Shown: piece after piece, positions 1 to 10,152 of the stretch
Numbering within the stretch: position 1 is the first letter of the stretch
Layout of the letters: every line of letters begins with the position of its first letter
Origin: Pleurotus djamor
Lineage: Eukaryota > Basidiomycota > Agaricomycetes > Agaricales > Pleurotaceae
Assembly: GCA_029747585.1 (NCBI GenBank)
Contig: JAPEVF010000003.1
Coordinates: forward strand, 1-64,000
DNA: 64,000 nt
Direction: 5' to 3'
The notes under the pieces: model-generated
The model's database searches: none
What the model was told of the DNA's origin: nothing
What the model saw: only the letters and a program-made list of their open reading frames with translations
Made by a program: the position numbers and the translations under genes

Positions 1-94
1 CTGCTCATCTTTCCCAGGCGTTTTTTTGTCGTCGTCAAGGAGGTGTCGTAGCAAAGTCAAGTCCTGGCTAGGCACTTGTGGGTCTTTGAGCCAG

Positions 95-1399
95 GAGTAA
101 CCTCTTGAGTCGTTCGTCCAATCATCGACCAACATCAGGCCTTCGCCTCTTGAAAGACGGATCCACGCTTGGTTCGCCGATTGCGGCGCTCGCAAATAGT
201 GGCTTGCCCCAGACGTTTCCGTCTCTACCGCCAGCTCGTACCAAACAGCGCAAGCAGCGACTCTTCAACGTGGACCGCAAGGCCATCTGCCAGTATCACA
301 AAGACCACCCGAATGCACGGCAGGAGGACATCGCTGTCCGCTATGGTGTTGAGCGGAGCACCATTAGCAAGATCCTCAAGAACAAGAGCAAATGGCTGAA
401 CATGGACGACGGTACCAACCCCAAAGTCGCCAAGCACAGGTACAGACACGGCGCATATATCTACTATTTTACCCTTTTCTGACGCTTTTCCTTTGTAGGC
501 CCTCTAAATTCCCGACCATCGAGATCAAGCTCAGGAATTGGCTCGAGCAGGCCACTACGAGCAACCAATCCCTCTCGGACGCGATGATTCGCTCAAAGGC
601 GAAGGAATTCGCGCACGAAGTAGGGTATGACGACGAAAAGTTCAAAGCCAGCAGCGGCTGGATAGAAAACTTCAAGCATCGGAACAACATCAAGGGTGGA
701 AAGTGGTTGAACTTCGGCAAGACGCCCTTTGGGATGGCCTACCTGCTGAGGCAGGCGTCGCCTCTCCACGATGATGTGGACGACGATGACGACGACGAAC
801 ATTTCGAGGATGCCAGAGACCACATGCATAACCACTCCGGGTTGCACCTTGATGATAGGAATACACCTGGACCGTCTGGTGCGCCGATGCACCACCATAG
901 CATGCCGTCGCTATCTCTACAGCCTGCTTGGCCCACACCGATGACTCACCCTTCGCACTCGCAACATTCAGACGTCGCCGAGCTTACCGACCATTATAGT
1001 AGTCAAGGCCACCACCACCATCTCGACCAACACCAGGAACCCCACGCCTCGCACTCACACTCCCAACCACACGATGACATTTCCATGCACCCACCCACCA
1101 TTGACCCGCAGCTCGACCCTCCCGCTGTAGCCATACCTGTACTCATCCAAGACGCCCCGGGTATGTACATCGAGACGCACTCGGGGCAACAGATATATCA
1201 CTCAGAAGGTCCCCGACTTCCTCGTGCGCCTACGCAGCCTACACTGGCTGATGCGGAAGAGGCGATGACGACTGTCATTACGTTCTTGGATACGATTGGG
1301 AAAGGCATTGTCAAGCAGGAGGATCGAAATGCGCTGTATAATGTCAAGGTTGCTCTGTTCCAAGCTGGAAGTGGAGTCGACTTTCAAGGGGGTCGCTAA
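95..1399 (+). CDS. CENP-B-type HTH DNA-binding protein, 5' partial
   Basis: DNA-binding protein of the CENP-B / ARS-binding / pogo-transposase-derived class, expected to act in the nucleus. Two consecutive helix-turn-helix units are visible: an N-terminal CENPB/psq-type unit (about 279-405, containing RSTISKILKNK and a following KWL) and a Tc5/CENPB second unit in the next exon (about 505-720, ending IENFKHRNNIKGGKWL). An intron at 440-498 joins in frame (KHR|PSKFP). The C-terminal half is His/Pro/Asp-rich and probably disordered; no DDE nuclease domain follows, so this is a host-type protein rather than an intact transposase. No in-frame ATG precedes the first HTH and an in-frame stop lies at 87-89, so the start must be in an upstream exon, probably outside the window. 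The acceptor near 91-94 is my guess. Confidence 0.75.
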
Positions 1400-2959
1400 A
1401 TCATTGGCACGTTTGCTAGGTTGTGTCTCTGGCTTGACGGTCGNTTTTCTGGTTCGCCCATGCCTTGAGGGTTGTAGTTTGACTCCTCGCTGTTACCCTC
1501 GCCGTCACTTTCGCTATGCCTGATCCTTTCTTCCTGCCCCTCCCCCGGCGTCATGTACTCTACCCCTGCATGTCTCGTTTTCTACACCTCATCTCTGCCG
1601 CCTTTGCATCCTCGAGCTCGTCATGTCCGCGTCATCGATTCTTTCTTTCTTCTTCAGGATTTTCTCTCTCGCAACTTACCTCCACCCCCACCCCTCCACT
1701 CCATCCCAGTCTCATTTTGCATTCTTTCTTTTCTCTTCTCACGCAATATCAATCCATGCATTTCACGTCCTACATCTACATATACACTCATCCGTCATCC
1801 ATACTCTCAAGACTTTTTCTTCTTCTTCTTTTGGTTACCCACATTGTCATTTGTGCTACTATCCTTCAATACTCATCTGCGTCTTCATGCCCTCCTCATC
1901 TACTCATCTCTCAGCCTTCATCATCTTCCCTTGCACCTCCCAGGCTCGTCTTCCTNCCTTGCANCCTCCCTCTCTTCCCTTCCCCCCTCTTCCCTCACTC
2001 CCTTCTCTCTACCAACCTAACACCCTACCAATCCTTTACTAATTATGTGGTTTTGATTTACCCATTGCATGCAATCATCTCGTCTTCATCCATCAGCCCG
2101 TGTACTACATACCTCTTTGTGATTCTATGGTTCTTTTCCCAACCTCCCAACTACTCTAGCTACTCTCGATAAACTTGCAAGTGATCTGACCCTTTTGTGT
2201 TCTTTTGGTTTCGGATTGTTCTGGTGCGTCGTTTCGTTGGCGATGTTCCGTCGCTCGTGGTTGTTCTTTGTTTTGGCCTGAGCGGATACCCATCTTTTCA
2301 TTGATCTATAGATGGTTACTCTTTTACTCTTCAGCTTCCTCCGTTGCAGATCCNTTTTTTTACCCTTGCAGATCCCTCCCTGTCGGTCGTACCACTTCAG
2401 ACGTTGCATTCCCGTCTTTGGTTACTCGCCGCAAAACCTCGCTTTCGTATACACGTATGCATCCCTCGCCTGGGATTCGTCTGGACAATCCAGACCACCT
2501 TCATCATCACCGCCACTCCACGATCTACGGTCCTTCCTGGTCTCATATGTTGCCGTTGGTTGACGCGATCCATACCTACGCATCCATCCACAGTTATGCA
2601 TTGTCCCTACGCTATCTGTTTCGTCTCTATGTTCCGTAGCTTAGTATGTGTCCTCCGTTTGCCTCAGCTCTGTAGTCGTGATCTCGTATATACCTGTCGT
2701 TTCTCCGAATCGCGTGCTGAGTGTGAATACAATTTGATCGAATTGTGCCACTGTGTACGTGTACAATCGATTGTCGGTGTCGATTGCCTCAATCCAAATG
2801 CACGATTGGTGCCCAGATTGCAAAGAAGCTGCGATTTGGAAGTTGTGTTGACCTTGAAGCACGGTTGAAAGAAGCGTTGTATTTCGTCCGGCAGGCTAAA
2901 GATACTAGGATTACATTATACCTTCTACTTATACTAAGGGCTCCTTCTTTGACGTTCAG
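1400..2959. other. Gene-free stretch with long pyrimidine-rich tract
   Basis: No supportable gene. Roughly 1510-2170 is strongly C/T-rich on the + strand, with runs such as TTCTTCTTCTTC near 1820; the open frames there consist only of Ser, Pro, Leu, Phe and Tyr and come from base composition. It may hold the 3' UTR of the upstream gene. From 2170 to 2959 the composition is normal, and I see no domain or splice-supported exon on either strand. Ns occur at about 1444, 1957, 1965 and 2354. Confidence 0.5.
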
Positions 2960-3894
2960 CTAGACTTTCTGGAAGGATGCGTGGTGGACAGATAGCCCCG
3001 CGAGCTTCCCGATTCTGTCTACGATGTCGGTGGGACCGCCCGGTCCATAGACTGCAGCGATGTGTGCCTGATGGGTACCGCGATAAGGGAGGAACATTGA
3101 GTGACTGCGACTCAAGTCAAGAAGTATGTATTCGTGGATCGCTTACCTCTGCGCTATCCCAACCAATCAACAACATCGCTTTCTCAGGTACCTCTCGCGC
3201 AAACGCCAATGCCCAAGGGAGGTGCACCCCCTTGACAGTGCGGAAGATCACGTTTAGCGCGTCGAGTTCCGTCGTCAACGCGTCCTTATCCTTGAGATCG
3301 TTCAACGTGATGAACGCCACTTCGGTCGCTGGGGCCTCGAGTGCGATGGTAGGGTCGGTTTCGAAATGAGACATGATGAAGCTTTTCGGGGTGGCGAGGA
3401 GCGCCATGAAGGCCTCGACGACTGTCCCGTAATGTGCAGATTTCATTAAAGCCTCATGGTGCTCGTATGTTTCCCAAACTGTCGGGAAGATTGAGTAAGT
3501 AGCTTATCTCAGTTCTGAATTGAGCTGGTGTTTGTATTGATTCGGAGGTTCCCCGGACCCCCTTCCCCTCCCTTAAGCCTAAGCCCTTCGGACGTATCCG
3601 ATTTAAACTTGTTAATGTAAGAATGCGGACTTACCAATCGCGACATAGGCTTTTGATGAATCTTCTTGTTGAAAACCGTGGTACGCTCTAAATGAGGGTG
3701 ATCGTCGATCAGCCCAGGAAGGCGATGTTGGAGTTGGAGGAAGGTTGGAAGGAAGTGAGAAAGCTTATACAGTACTTTATGAAACCCTCTTCCTTCTTTA
3801 GGAGGTCTATTAGCTTTGTCACTAGACCGTGGTCGGCTAGATAGGCCTCAGAGGCGTCGATGGCAAGGAATTCGACGACGGGGACTTTGGACAT
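2960..3894 (-). CDS. ABM / dimeric alpha-beta barrel domain protein
   Basis: Small soluble protein resembling fungal antibiotic-biosynthesis-monooxygenase (ABM)-like proteins. Start at 3894 (MSKVPVVEFLAI). Exon 1 ends near 3774-3779. Exon 2 (about 3635-3687) encodes YHGFQQEDSSKAYVAI. Exon 3 (3147-3478) continues VWETYEHHEALMKS and a second alpha-beta half ending LLIGWDSAE. The pattern strand, then YxG..ED, then VWE...HHEALM, is typical of the family. The last exon is uncertain: a frame reading HSMFLPYRGTH to a stop at 2960-2962 looks right, but its phase does not match the only good donor (GTAAGC at 3146) and a 42 nt intron, so a one-base sequence error or unusual splicing is possible. Substrate and reaction unknown. 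Confidence 0.6.
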
Positions 3895-4393
3895 GATGTG
3901 GTGGGATAACCAGGAGATGGATTAAGCCGGATAGAGACAGATAGAGATATTTAGACTGCTAGCCTGGGAGTTCATCAGGATTCATGAGCGAGGCATGACC
4001 ACTGCAACGCGTCGTATTAGTCAGATTTAGAGTCAGATGCTTGTCACTTGATAAGCGATCCCACGACTCTCCGCCGGAATGAGCTTCAGATGAGTTCCCC
4101 AAAGAGAATAGTATATATGAGGGCCGAACGCCCACTAGATGCTCGTCAATCGCAGGAAGTGAACAGAATGATGACAGTTGCGAAGCAAGTGGTAAATGGG
4201 CGCTAAATTCCTTTGGGTCTAACGCTGGCCAGAATAGTATCGGAGATTCAAAATGAACCTTGTTCTGAAAAACTGTGCAGCTCCCCGGAACGATGCAGGC
4301 TGGGAGCTCGACGCTTGTTCTGCAACCACCAGGTTCGCCTCTTGCGTTGATCTTAAACAGTACCCCGACGCCTGCTTAACCCGTCGTAAACAG
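3895..4393. promoter_or_regulatory. Divergent intergenic region
   Basis: Lies between the starts of the minus-strand ABM-like gene and the plus-strand H15-domain gene. It should hold both promoters and probably the unresolved first exon(s) of the H15 gene: the short frame from the ATG at 4253 and the ATG at about 4168 are candidates, but neither joins convincingly. An ACGCGT occurs near 4007; one copy is expected by chance. Confidence 0.4.
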
Positions 4394-6004
4394 ATCAGTC
4401 AGAAAATGAACTCAAGCGCAAATATCTCGCCTTGCTGCCACCCCATCAGATTATTGATATATGTCTGAACTTTGAACTTCATGCGCCTCAATATGTGAGG
4501 CATAGTATATGGCCGATCGACTTGAAGTCTGCTATTGCAGCGCTTCAGCCAAACGCAACACCCGAACCAGCGAAGCCTACCGAAAATGAGCCTCCAATGG
4601 CCTCGTTGTCACCGCCGAATCCTTCGTCGAAACCGGCTGATGCACCAGATCAGGAGAGTGAGCCAAAGAAACCGCCAGACCCTCCTGCTGGGACGCGTGA
4701 GGGCGAAAAGACGACTGCGCCTACCGAAGCTGCAGCTGCACAGGCTCCAGCGCCGCCAGAGGTTCCCAAGGTCGCCCAACCTCCACCGTTGCCCACCACA
4801 TACCCACAACCGTATGGTTACCCACCTGGCGCATACCCTCATACGCCGTATTANCCCACCGCCGTCCAATTATGCTTATCTCCCACATACACCGTATGGG
4901 TATCCTCCTGGATATCCTCCGCCACCAGGATATCCGCCACACCCACAGCCCCAGCCTCATAATCAGCCTCCTGCTACCACACCCTTCAATGGCACGCATT
5001 ATGCTCCTGGACAAACGGAGGTCCCGGCCATGCCAACCGATGATCTTCCGAGTTACGAGGAGATGATCGTTGAAGCTCTTATTGATTCGAATGAGCCCGA
5101 GGGATGGATGCCCAAGCAATTATTCGCGTGGATGGCTTCGCATTACCCTCTCCAATCCAATTTCCGCCCATCTGCCAGTCAAGCGCTTCAGAAGGCGTTC
5201 AAACGGGGGCGTCTAGGGAAAAGTGCGGACGGGAAATATCGATTGAACTCGGCCTGGGAAGGTGGTAGTGTAAGTTAACCAGATCGTCGAAGAAAATCTT
5301 CACTCATGCCTCTTTCTTCGTAGACTTCTAGACGTACGACTCGTCGCCCGCAGACCACCAATCCTATCTCCACCAATCATAGTCATTCGTCCTCGTCACC
5401 GTTTACCCATGCACCCCTCCATCACCATTCTCAACCTTCGAGCACTCCCATCCCCCAACCACCCTATCAGGGATATGCGCCTTTCCCCCCTGCTCCATAT
5501 GCTGGCCAACCCACTCAACCTGCTCAGCCTGAGCAAGCCCCCGTGGCCCCTCCTCAACCTATCGAACCCCCACCGCCTACTCATGATGATATCGGAGAAG
5601 GCAGTGAAGCTTGGGAGGCAGCACAAAACATCCTCAAGGCTATCAACTTTAAAGGGTTATTATCCATGGATGAATCCGATAGAACATCCACGGTCGAGGC
5701 TACCCCAGCACCTGATGCACCACTCAATCCGCCTCCCAATCCAATTGCGACTGTGGATATGTCCACAGACCACTCCGAGGTCTCGTCTGCTCGCGCGAAT
5801 CTGCAGGCACAATTGGTATTGCTCGCTACCCAGCTCGCTGAGATAGCCCAGATTGAAGTGGTTGAACCTCCACCTTCACTCCCGGTCTTCCCAATTGAGC
5901 CAGCTGTACAGGAGCCTGCTCTGGCGTCGGATACGCCGCAAAATGTCGATCCACAGTTCGACTCTGAGGATGACGATGACATGGACGAAGTGGCCATCGT
6001 TTGA
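4394..6004 (+). CDS. Linker-histone (H15) domain protein, proline-rich
   Basis: Probable nuclear DNA-binding protein. The first recognised exon starts after an acceptor near 4393 and opens with a helical segment (LALLPPHQIIDICLNFE), followed by a Pro/Ala/Glu-rich linker with YGYPPG-type repeats. A winged-helix H15-like domain follows at about 5044-5265: PSYEEMIVEALI, then a long helix, ending LGKSADGKYRL. An intron at 5270-5323 (GTAAGT...TAG) joins in phase 0. The C-terminal exon is Pro-rich, then acidic (EDDDDMDE), stop at 6002-6004. The N at 4854 behaves as an extra base: with it the frame breaks, without it HTPYYPPPSNY reads through. The 5' exon and start codon are not resolved. The H15 assignment rests on pattern only. 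Confidence 0.6.
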
Positions 6005-6634
6005 TTCCTGTTAAAAGCTTTTCTCCTTGGATACGTGCGTTCTGACGGGGTTTACTGCGTCTAGCCATCATGTATACTACATTTAATTTCTGTGTACACT
6101 CTATTCTTCCATCTGGGTTCGTAGCCTTCCCATCTCCCCTATATCAAGTGATTCGGCCATGACCCACCGCCAATGATCTCCCTCTCGATTCCACACCGCG
6201 CCATCGCGTTCTTTGCGCTCATTCCTTCAACTCCGACAATTCCATGTCGAATTTACAGGACCTTCGGTGATTTAGATTGTCACCTTAGATACCTCTTGGC
6301 CTCCCGTCATGCCTTCCTCGCTCCACCTCATTCCGCGGTCATTACAGTCATATTTTCTATAAATTCATCGTGGTTTTCGCAATACAAATTACATTGGCCT
6401 TTCCTTTCTCCCGCTCTCGTGTGGTTTCAGATCGTTATTTTCGCTATCTCGTCGCTGCTTCACCTCTCGACCCCGCACTCTCAACAGCATCTACTACGTT
6501 ATGCCGTTTCCTAGGTCCTCAGAGTTGAATTCATCAGAAGTAACCTACCTCAATGATCTACAGTGGTTGAGCGCTTATGAGATAGGGGCTAAAGTTTTTA
6601 CGGATCCGTCATGCGCAACGGAGTTCGACTTGAA
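6005..6634. other. Intergenic region before rrp6
   Basis: 3' region of the H15 gene and upstream region of rrp6. C/T-rich in the part before rrp6, as is common for fungal promoters. An open frame at 6173-6514 has no recognisable domain and I do not call it. Confidence 0.4.
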
Positions 6635-9600
6635 ATGGCCCTCTCCCAGTCCTCTTATGATGCCTTCAACTCGAAGGCGCAGCAGGTCGCCCTCGACTCT
6701 GTCAGGAAATCCGCGGTTCTTCCTCAAGATCTCGCATTTCATCGGTCTGTCGACGTGAACCTTGCTTCCCAGCTCGACGCGATATCAGGCAGGGTGCTTG
6801 GTATAACAAACCGCCTGTTGGCACTGTCCCAGGCTTCCTCTGTCGCGTCGTCATCCAAATCAAATACTGTGTTGGGCAGGAAGGGAAAAGAAAGGGCGAT
6901 TCAGAGACTGAATGGACAAGATGATGTTGTGGATAGTTTTCAGTCGATCATGGTGGATGTGGTGGATCAGTTATTTGAACGGACGGTGTGTATCTTTCAG
7001 GGTAGTGGATTGACCTTGGTGTTCTTACATATTTTGGACGAAGGATACTTGTCTTGACGAATTCTTGGGACGTTCGAAACCTGCCGCTATTGCTATAAAC
7101 CCGCCGATCCCGAACACGCGCAAGGTGCGTGTGTTTCTTGTCGCAGCATGTCCTCATTGGAAACTGATACTTGGCTCAGTCAAATCAGCCAAATGCAAAT
7201 GCTTCAAAGCGTGGAGGAGCCGTTGTGCATCATGCAACATACCTCTCAAAACCTCAGCTAAATTTCAAAACCCCTCCGGATAACTTGGAGAATACACCTT
7301 GGTACCCATCACTTCCTCACAAATACAATGCCAAAGTCCCTCTTGGATTTGTGTGCGAAGATGACTCTGACGAACCTTGGTAAAGTCACAAATGAATAAC
7401 TCATCATTTATTATTACGCTGAGACTGTATATCGCAGGAAACGACATCCGTATCGCTACGAAGTGACGAATATCAACTACCCTTCATCGATGTTCCTTCG
7501 TACTGCACCCGTCACGCCTACTTCGCTCACATCTGGACCCCCTCTTATTTTCGTCAAAACTGTCATCGAACTTCGACAAATGCTTGATGTACTACGCAAG
7601 GCTGATGCTATTGCTGTGGATCTTGAGCACCATGACCATCGTTCTTACAGAGGCATCGTTTGTCTCATGCAGATTAGCACAAGAGAACATGACTGGATTG
7701 TTGACACTCTGGTTCCTGAAGTTCGGGAAGAGTTGCACATACTCAACGAAGTATTCACCGACCCTACAATTGTCAAGGTCTGTTGACGCTTAACCTTTCC
7801 GACCTCTTAATTAATATTTTTATAGGTGTTCCATGGCGCTGAGTCTGATATAATATGGTTGCAACGGGATTTCTCGCTGTATATTGTGAATTTATTCGAC
7901 ACCTTCCACGCCTCGAAGGTGTTAGGTAACGCACCCCTCCTTCCTATCGGGAAACCAAGGCTCAGCAGTGTTGATTAGATTTCCCTCGCCATGGTCTAGC
8001 AAATCTTCTCGAAATGTATTGTGATTTCACACCCGACAAGCAGTACCAGCTGGCAGATTGGCGAATTCGGTCCGTTTCCGTACTTTGGATTGATTGAGCC
8101 CTTCCTCTGACGAACATGATAGGCCCTTACCAGAAGAAATGATCAGTTATGCTCGTTCGGATACTCACTTCCTGCTCTTTATCTATGACAGCCTGCGAAA
8201 TGCGCTTCTTGACCAAGGTCTCTCCCGGTCTCGGTCACACTCCAGGGCGAGCTCTCGTTCAGCTTCGCCTCCGTCCAACAAAAAAAGCCCCGTCTCCCGC
8301 ACGTGGGGAAGTTGAGGAAGATGTATACCTCCCCCATGCGCCGCTGAATGAAGTTTTGAACCGATCGAGTACGACGGCTCTAAGGGTGTACGAACGCGAG
8401 ATATATGATGAGGAAAATGGAAGCGGCCCGGGTGGATGGGAGGGCTTGGCGAAGAAGTGGAATAAAGGAGGGTTATTGTCAGGTGATAATGTGCAAGGAA
8501 GGGTGTATAGAGCCGTCCATGCCTGGAGGGATAAGGTGGCTAGAGAAGAGGATGAGAGTCCAAGGTGAGTCCAACTTGTGCCACTTCTGTTGGGTGTTTG
8601 GGGTTCTTATGTCTTTTTGTAGGTATGTCCTGGTGAACCACCATATCTTCCAGTTTGCAGAGAAACCTCCTGGGGATCTGGTGGGACTACTTGGGATGTT
8701 TCCGTCTTCGAGGATGCCTCCTTTGATACGAACGCGCGCAAGAGAGTTATTGGATGTCATATTGGCTGCTGTACGGGGAGGCAGTGCCGAGGATGGTATG
8801 GTCATCGACCCGCCGCCATCACATCAACACGAAGAAGAAACGATGGCAGAACCCTCGGGAGCACGTCATGAAGAAAACCCTGCGCCTGAGGTTCCTGTAC
8901 AGGACAAGACAAACACATTATGGAGTTTAGCAGGCCCTTCCACTCAGACTGCTACCTCTTCGAAGCTCTTCGGGCAAGAAGTCGAATCAAGCAAACCTCA
9001 ACAGCTATCCTCGTACAGTTCGACAAGTAGTTCTTTGTTTTCCAGTCCAGTGCCGAGAAGAACGAGTAACCATACAGGCGAACAGAGGGCTCGTTTCGCG
9101 GAGGTACTGGAAAGGATTCATGGCTCGTTATCTGTGATGCCTACGACCCCTCAAGTGAGTCTTGACTTGATCTTGCCCCACATTAGTGATACCAAGTTCT
9201 GTCTAGGTTCCTTCCCTGCACGACGACTCCACCGTGGAGAAGGTGGACAAAGACGAAGAGCCTGGTACAACAGGATCGACAACTCTGACCATGGAAGTCG
9301 AGCATCCATTTGTTCCTGCATCAGATCGCAAGGCCCGTGTTGCCACAGAAGTTGAAGAAGACACGATTATTGTTGTTGGACAGAGATCAAAGAAGAGGAA
9401 ACGCAAGGACAACAACAAGGGTTCTGTCGCCGAAGCTGGCGGAGAAGGAGAGGCCACTAGTTCTGCATCGCCTCGCAAGGCCAAGAAGGCAAAGGATTCT
9501 GATAATGAGAAGGAGTCGGAGAAGCCGTTTGATTTTTCGACGGTTCCCAATATTCTGGACGATGCACCCGCTGTCGAAGCTGAGGCGGTGAAAAGGAAGA

Positions 9601-9766
9601 GAAAGCAAAATAAAGGTACCGATGAGTGCCATCTTCGTTGTTTTTAGTCGGTGGCTGACTGCTCTTTGTAGGAGGAGGATCCTTTGGGTACGGTGACTTT
9701 CCTAGACCGCCAAAGGCGCACAGTGAACTACGGAGTGGTAATCAGACACAGACATTTAGAAAGTAG
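6635..9766 (+). CDS. rrp6: Exosome 3'-5' exoribonuclease Rrp6
   Basis: Nuclear exosome-associated DEDD-Y exonuclease that trims and degrades RNA 3' ends. Ten exons: 6635-6986, 7044-7124, 7180-7379, 7438-7777, 7826-7925, 7979-8069, 8123-8564, 8623-9154, 9207-9615, 9672-9766. Domains in order: PMC2NT N-terminal region (exons 1-2); DEDD exonuclease with Exo [13 protein letters not shown], Exo II around [16 protein letters not shown] and [10 protein letters not shown], and Exo [19 protein letters not shown]; an HRDC region containing [13 protein letters not shown]; a Lys-rich tail ([15 protein letters not shown]); and a C-terminal [10 protein letters not shown] motif. The start could also be 24 nt upstream at 6611. 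Exon 7 contains a frameshift at the A7 run 8280-8286: with six A the frame continues [14 protein letters not shown], with seven it stops soon after. Confidence 0.93.
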
Positions 9767-10152
9767 AGTATGTGCACCGTTTGTGGTTTGGGAACATACG
9801 AGGCTCAGGGTCGGGTAAAAGAGCCGTAAATCCGCCTGTGCCCTGTGCCAGATACGACTTGCTGCGGACAGTCATCGGTCTGATGGGAGAAGCATTGAAC
9901 AATGCAAACGTCCCCTAGTTCCGAGTCGAAAAGGACCTATGTTTTCTACATTCTCGAACATACGTGGTGTGGAGGTCCTGCGACCCTTGCATGGGTCTGG
10001 CTCTGTGATGTCATGCGCACCCAGGAGCCACTGCAATCCTTCTACACCATCCGCTCAACCACCGATTATAGCAGGCCTACACTGAATTATTTCAGATTCA
10101 TTTCGCTTCGGTTCTTCGTAAAAGTTCTCTCCGCCTAACCACAACCATAATC
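9767..10152. other. Intergenic region
   Basis: Short gap between the rrp6 stop and the next ATG. No gene or RNA seen. The ATG at 10153 is preceded by ACCATAATC, a reasonable start context. Confidence 0.4.

Noticed and set aside
1516..2172. 218-codon open frame in the CT-rich tract
   Set aside because: Composition artefact: only Ser, Pro, Leu, Phe, Thr and Tyr dominate, several overlapping frames are equally open, and no domain or splice structure is seen.
4005..4012. ACGCGT near 4007 as a cell-cycle box
   Set aside because: Single copy near no cell-cycle gene; similar lone copies occur in coding sequence (for example near 19330 and 31850), as expected by chance.
8218..8262. A 45 nt intron in rrp6 exon 7 to explain the frame change
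   Set aside because: Its length is a multiple of three, so it cannot change the frame, and the skipped segment reads as good Ser/Arg-rich coding sequence.
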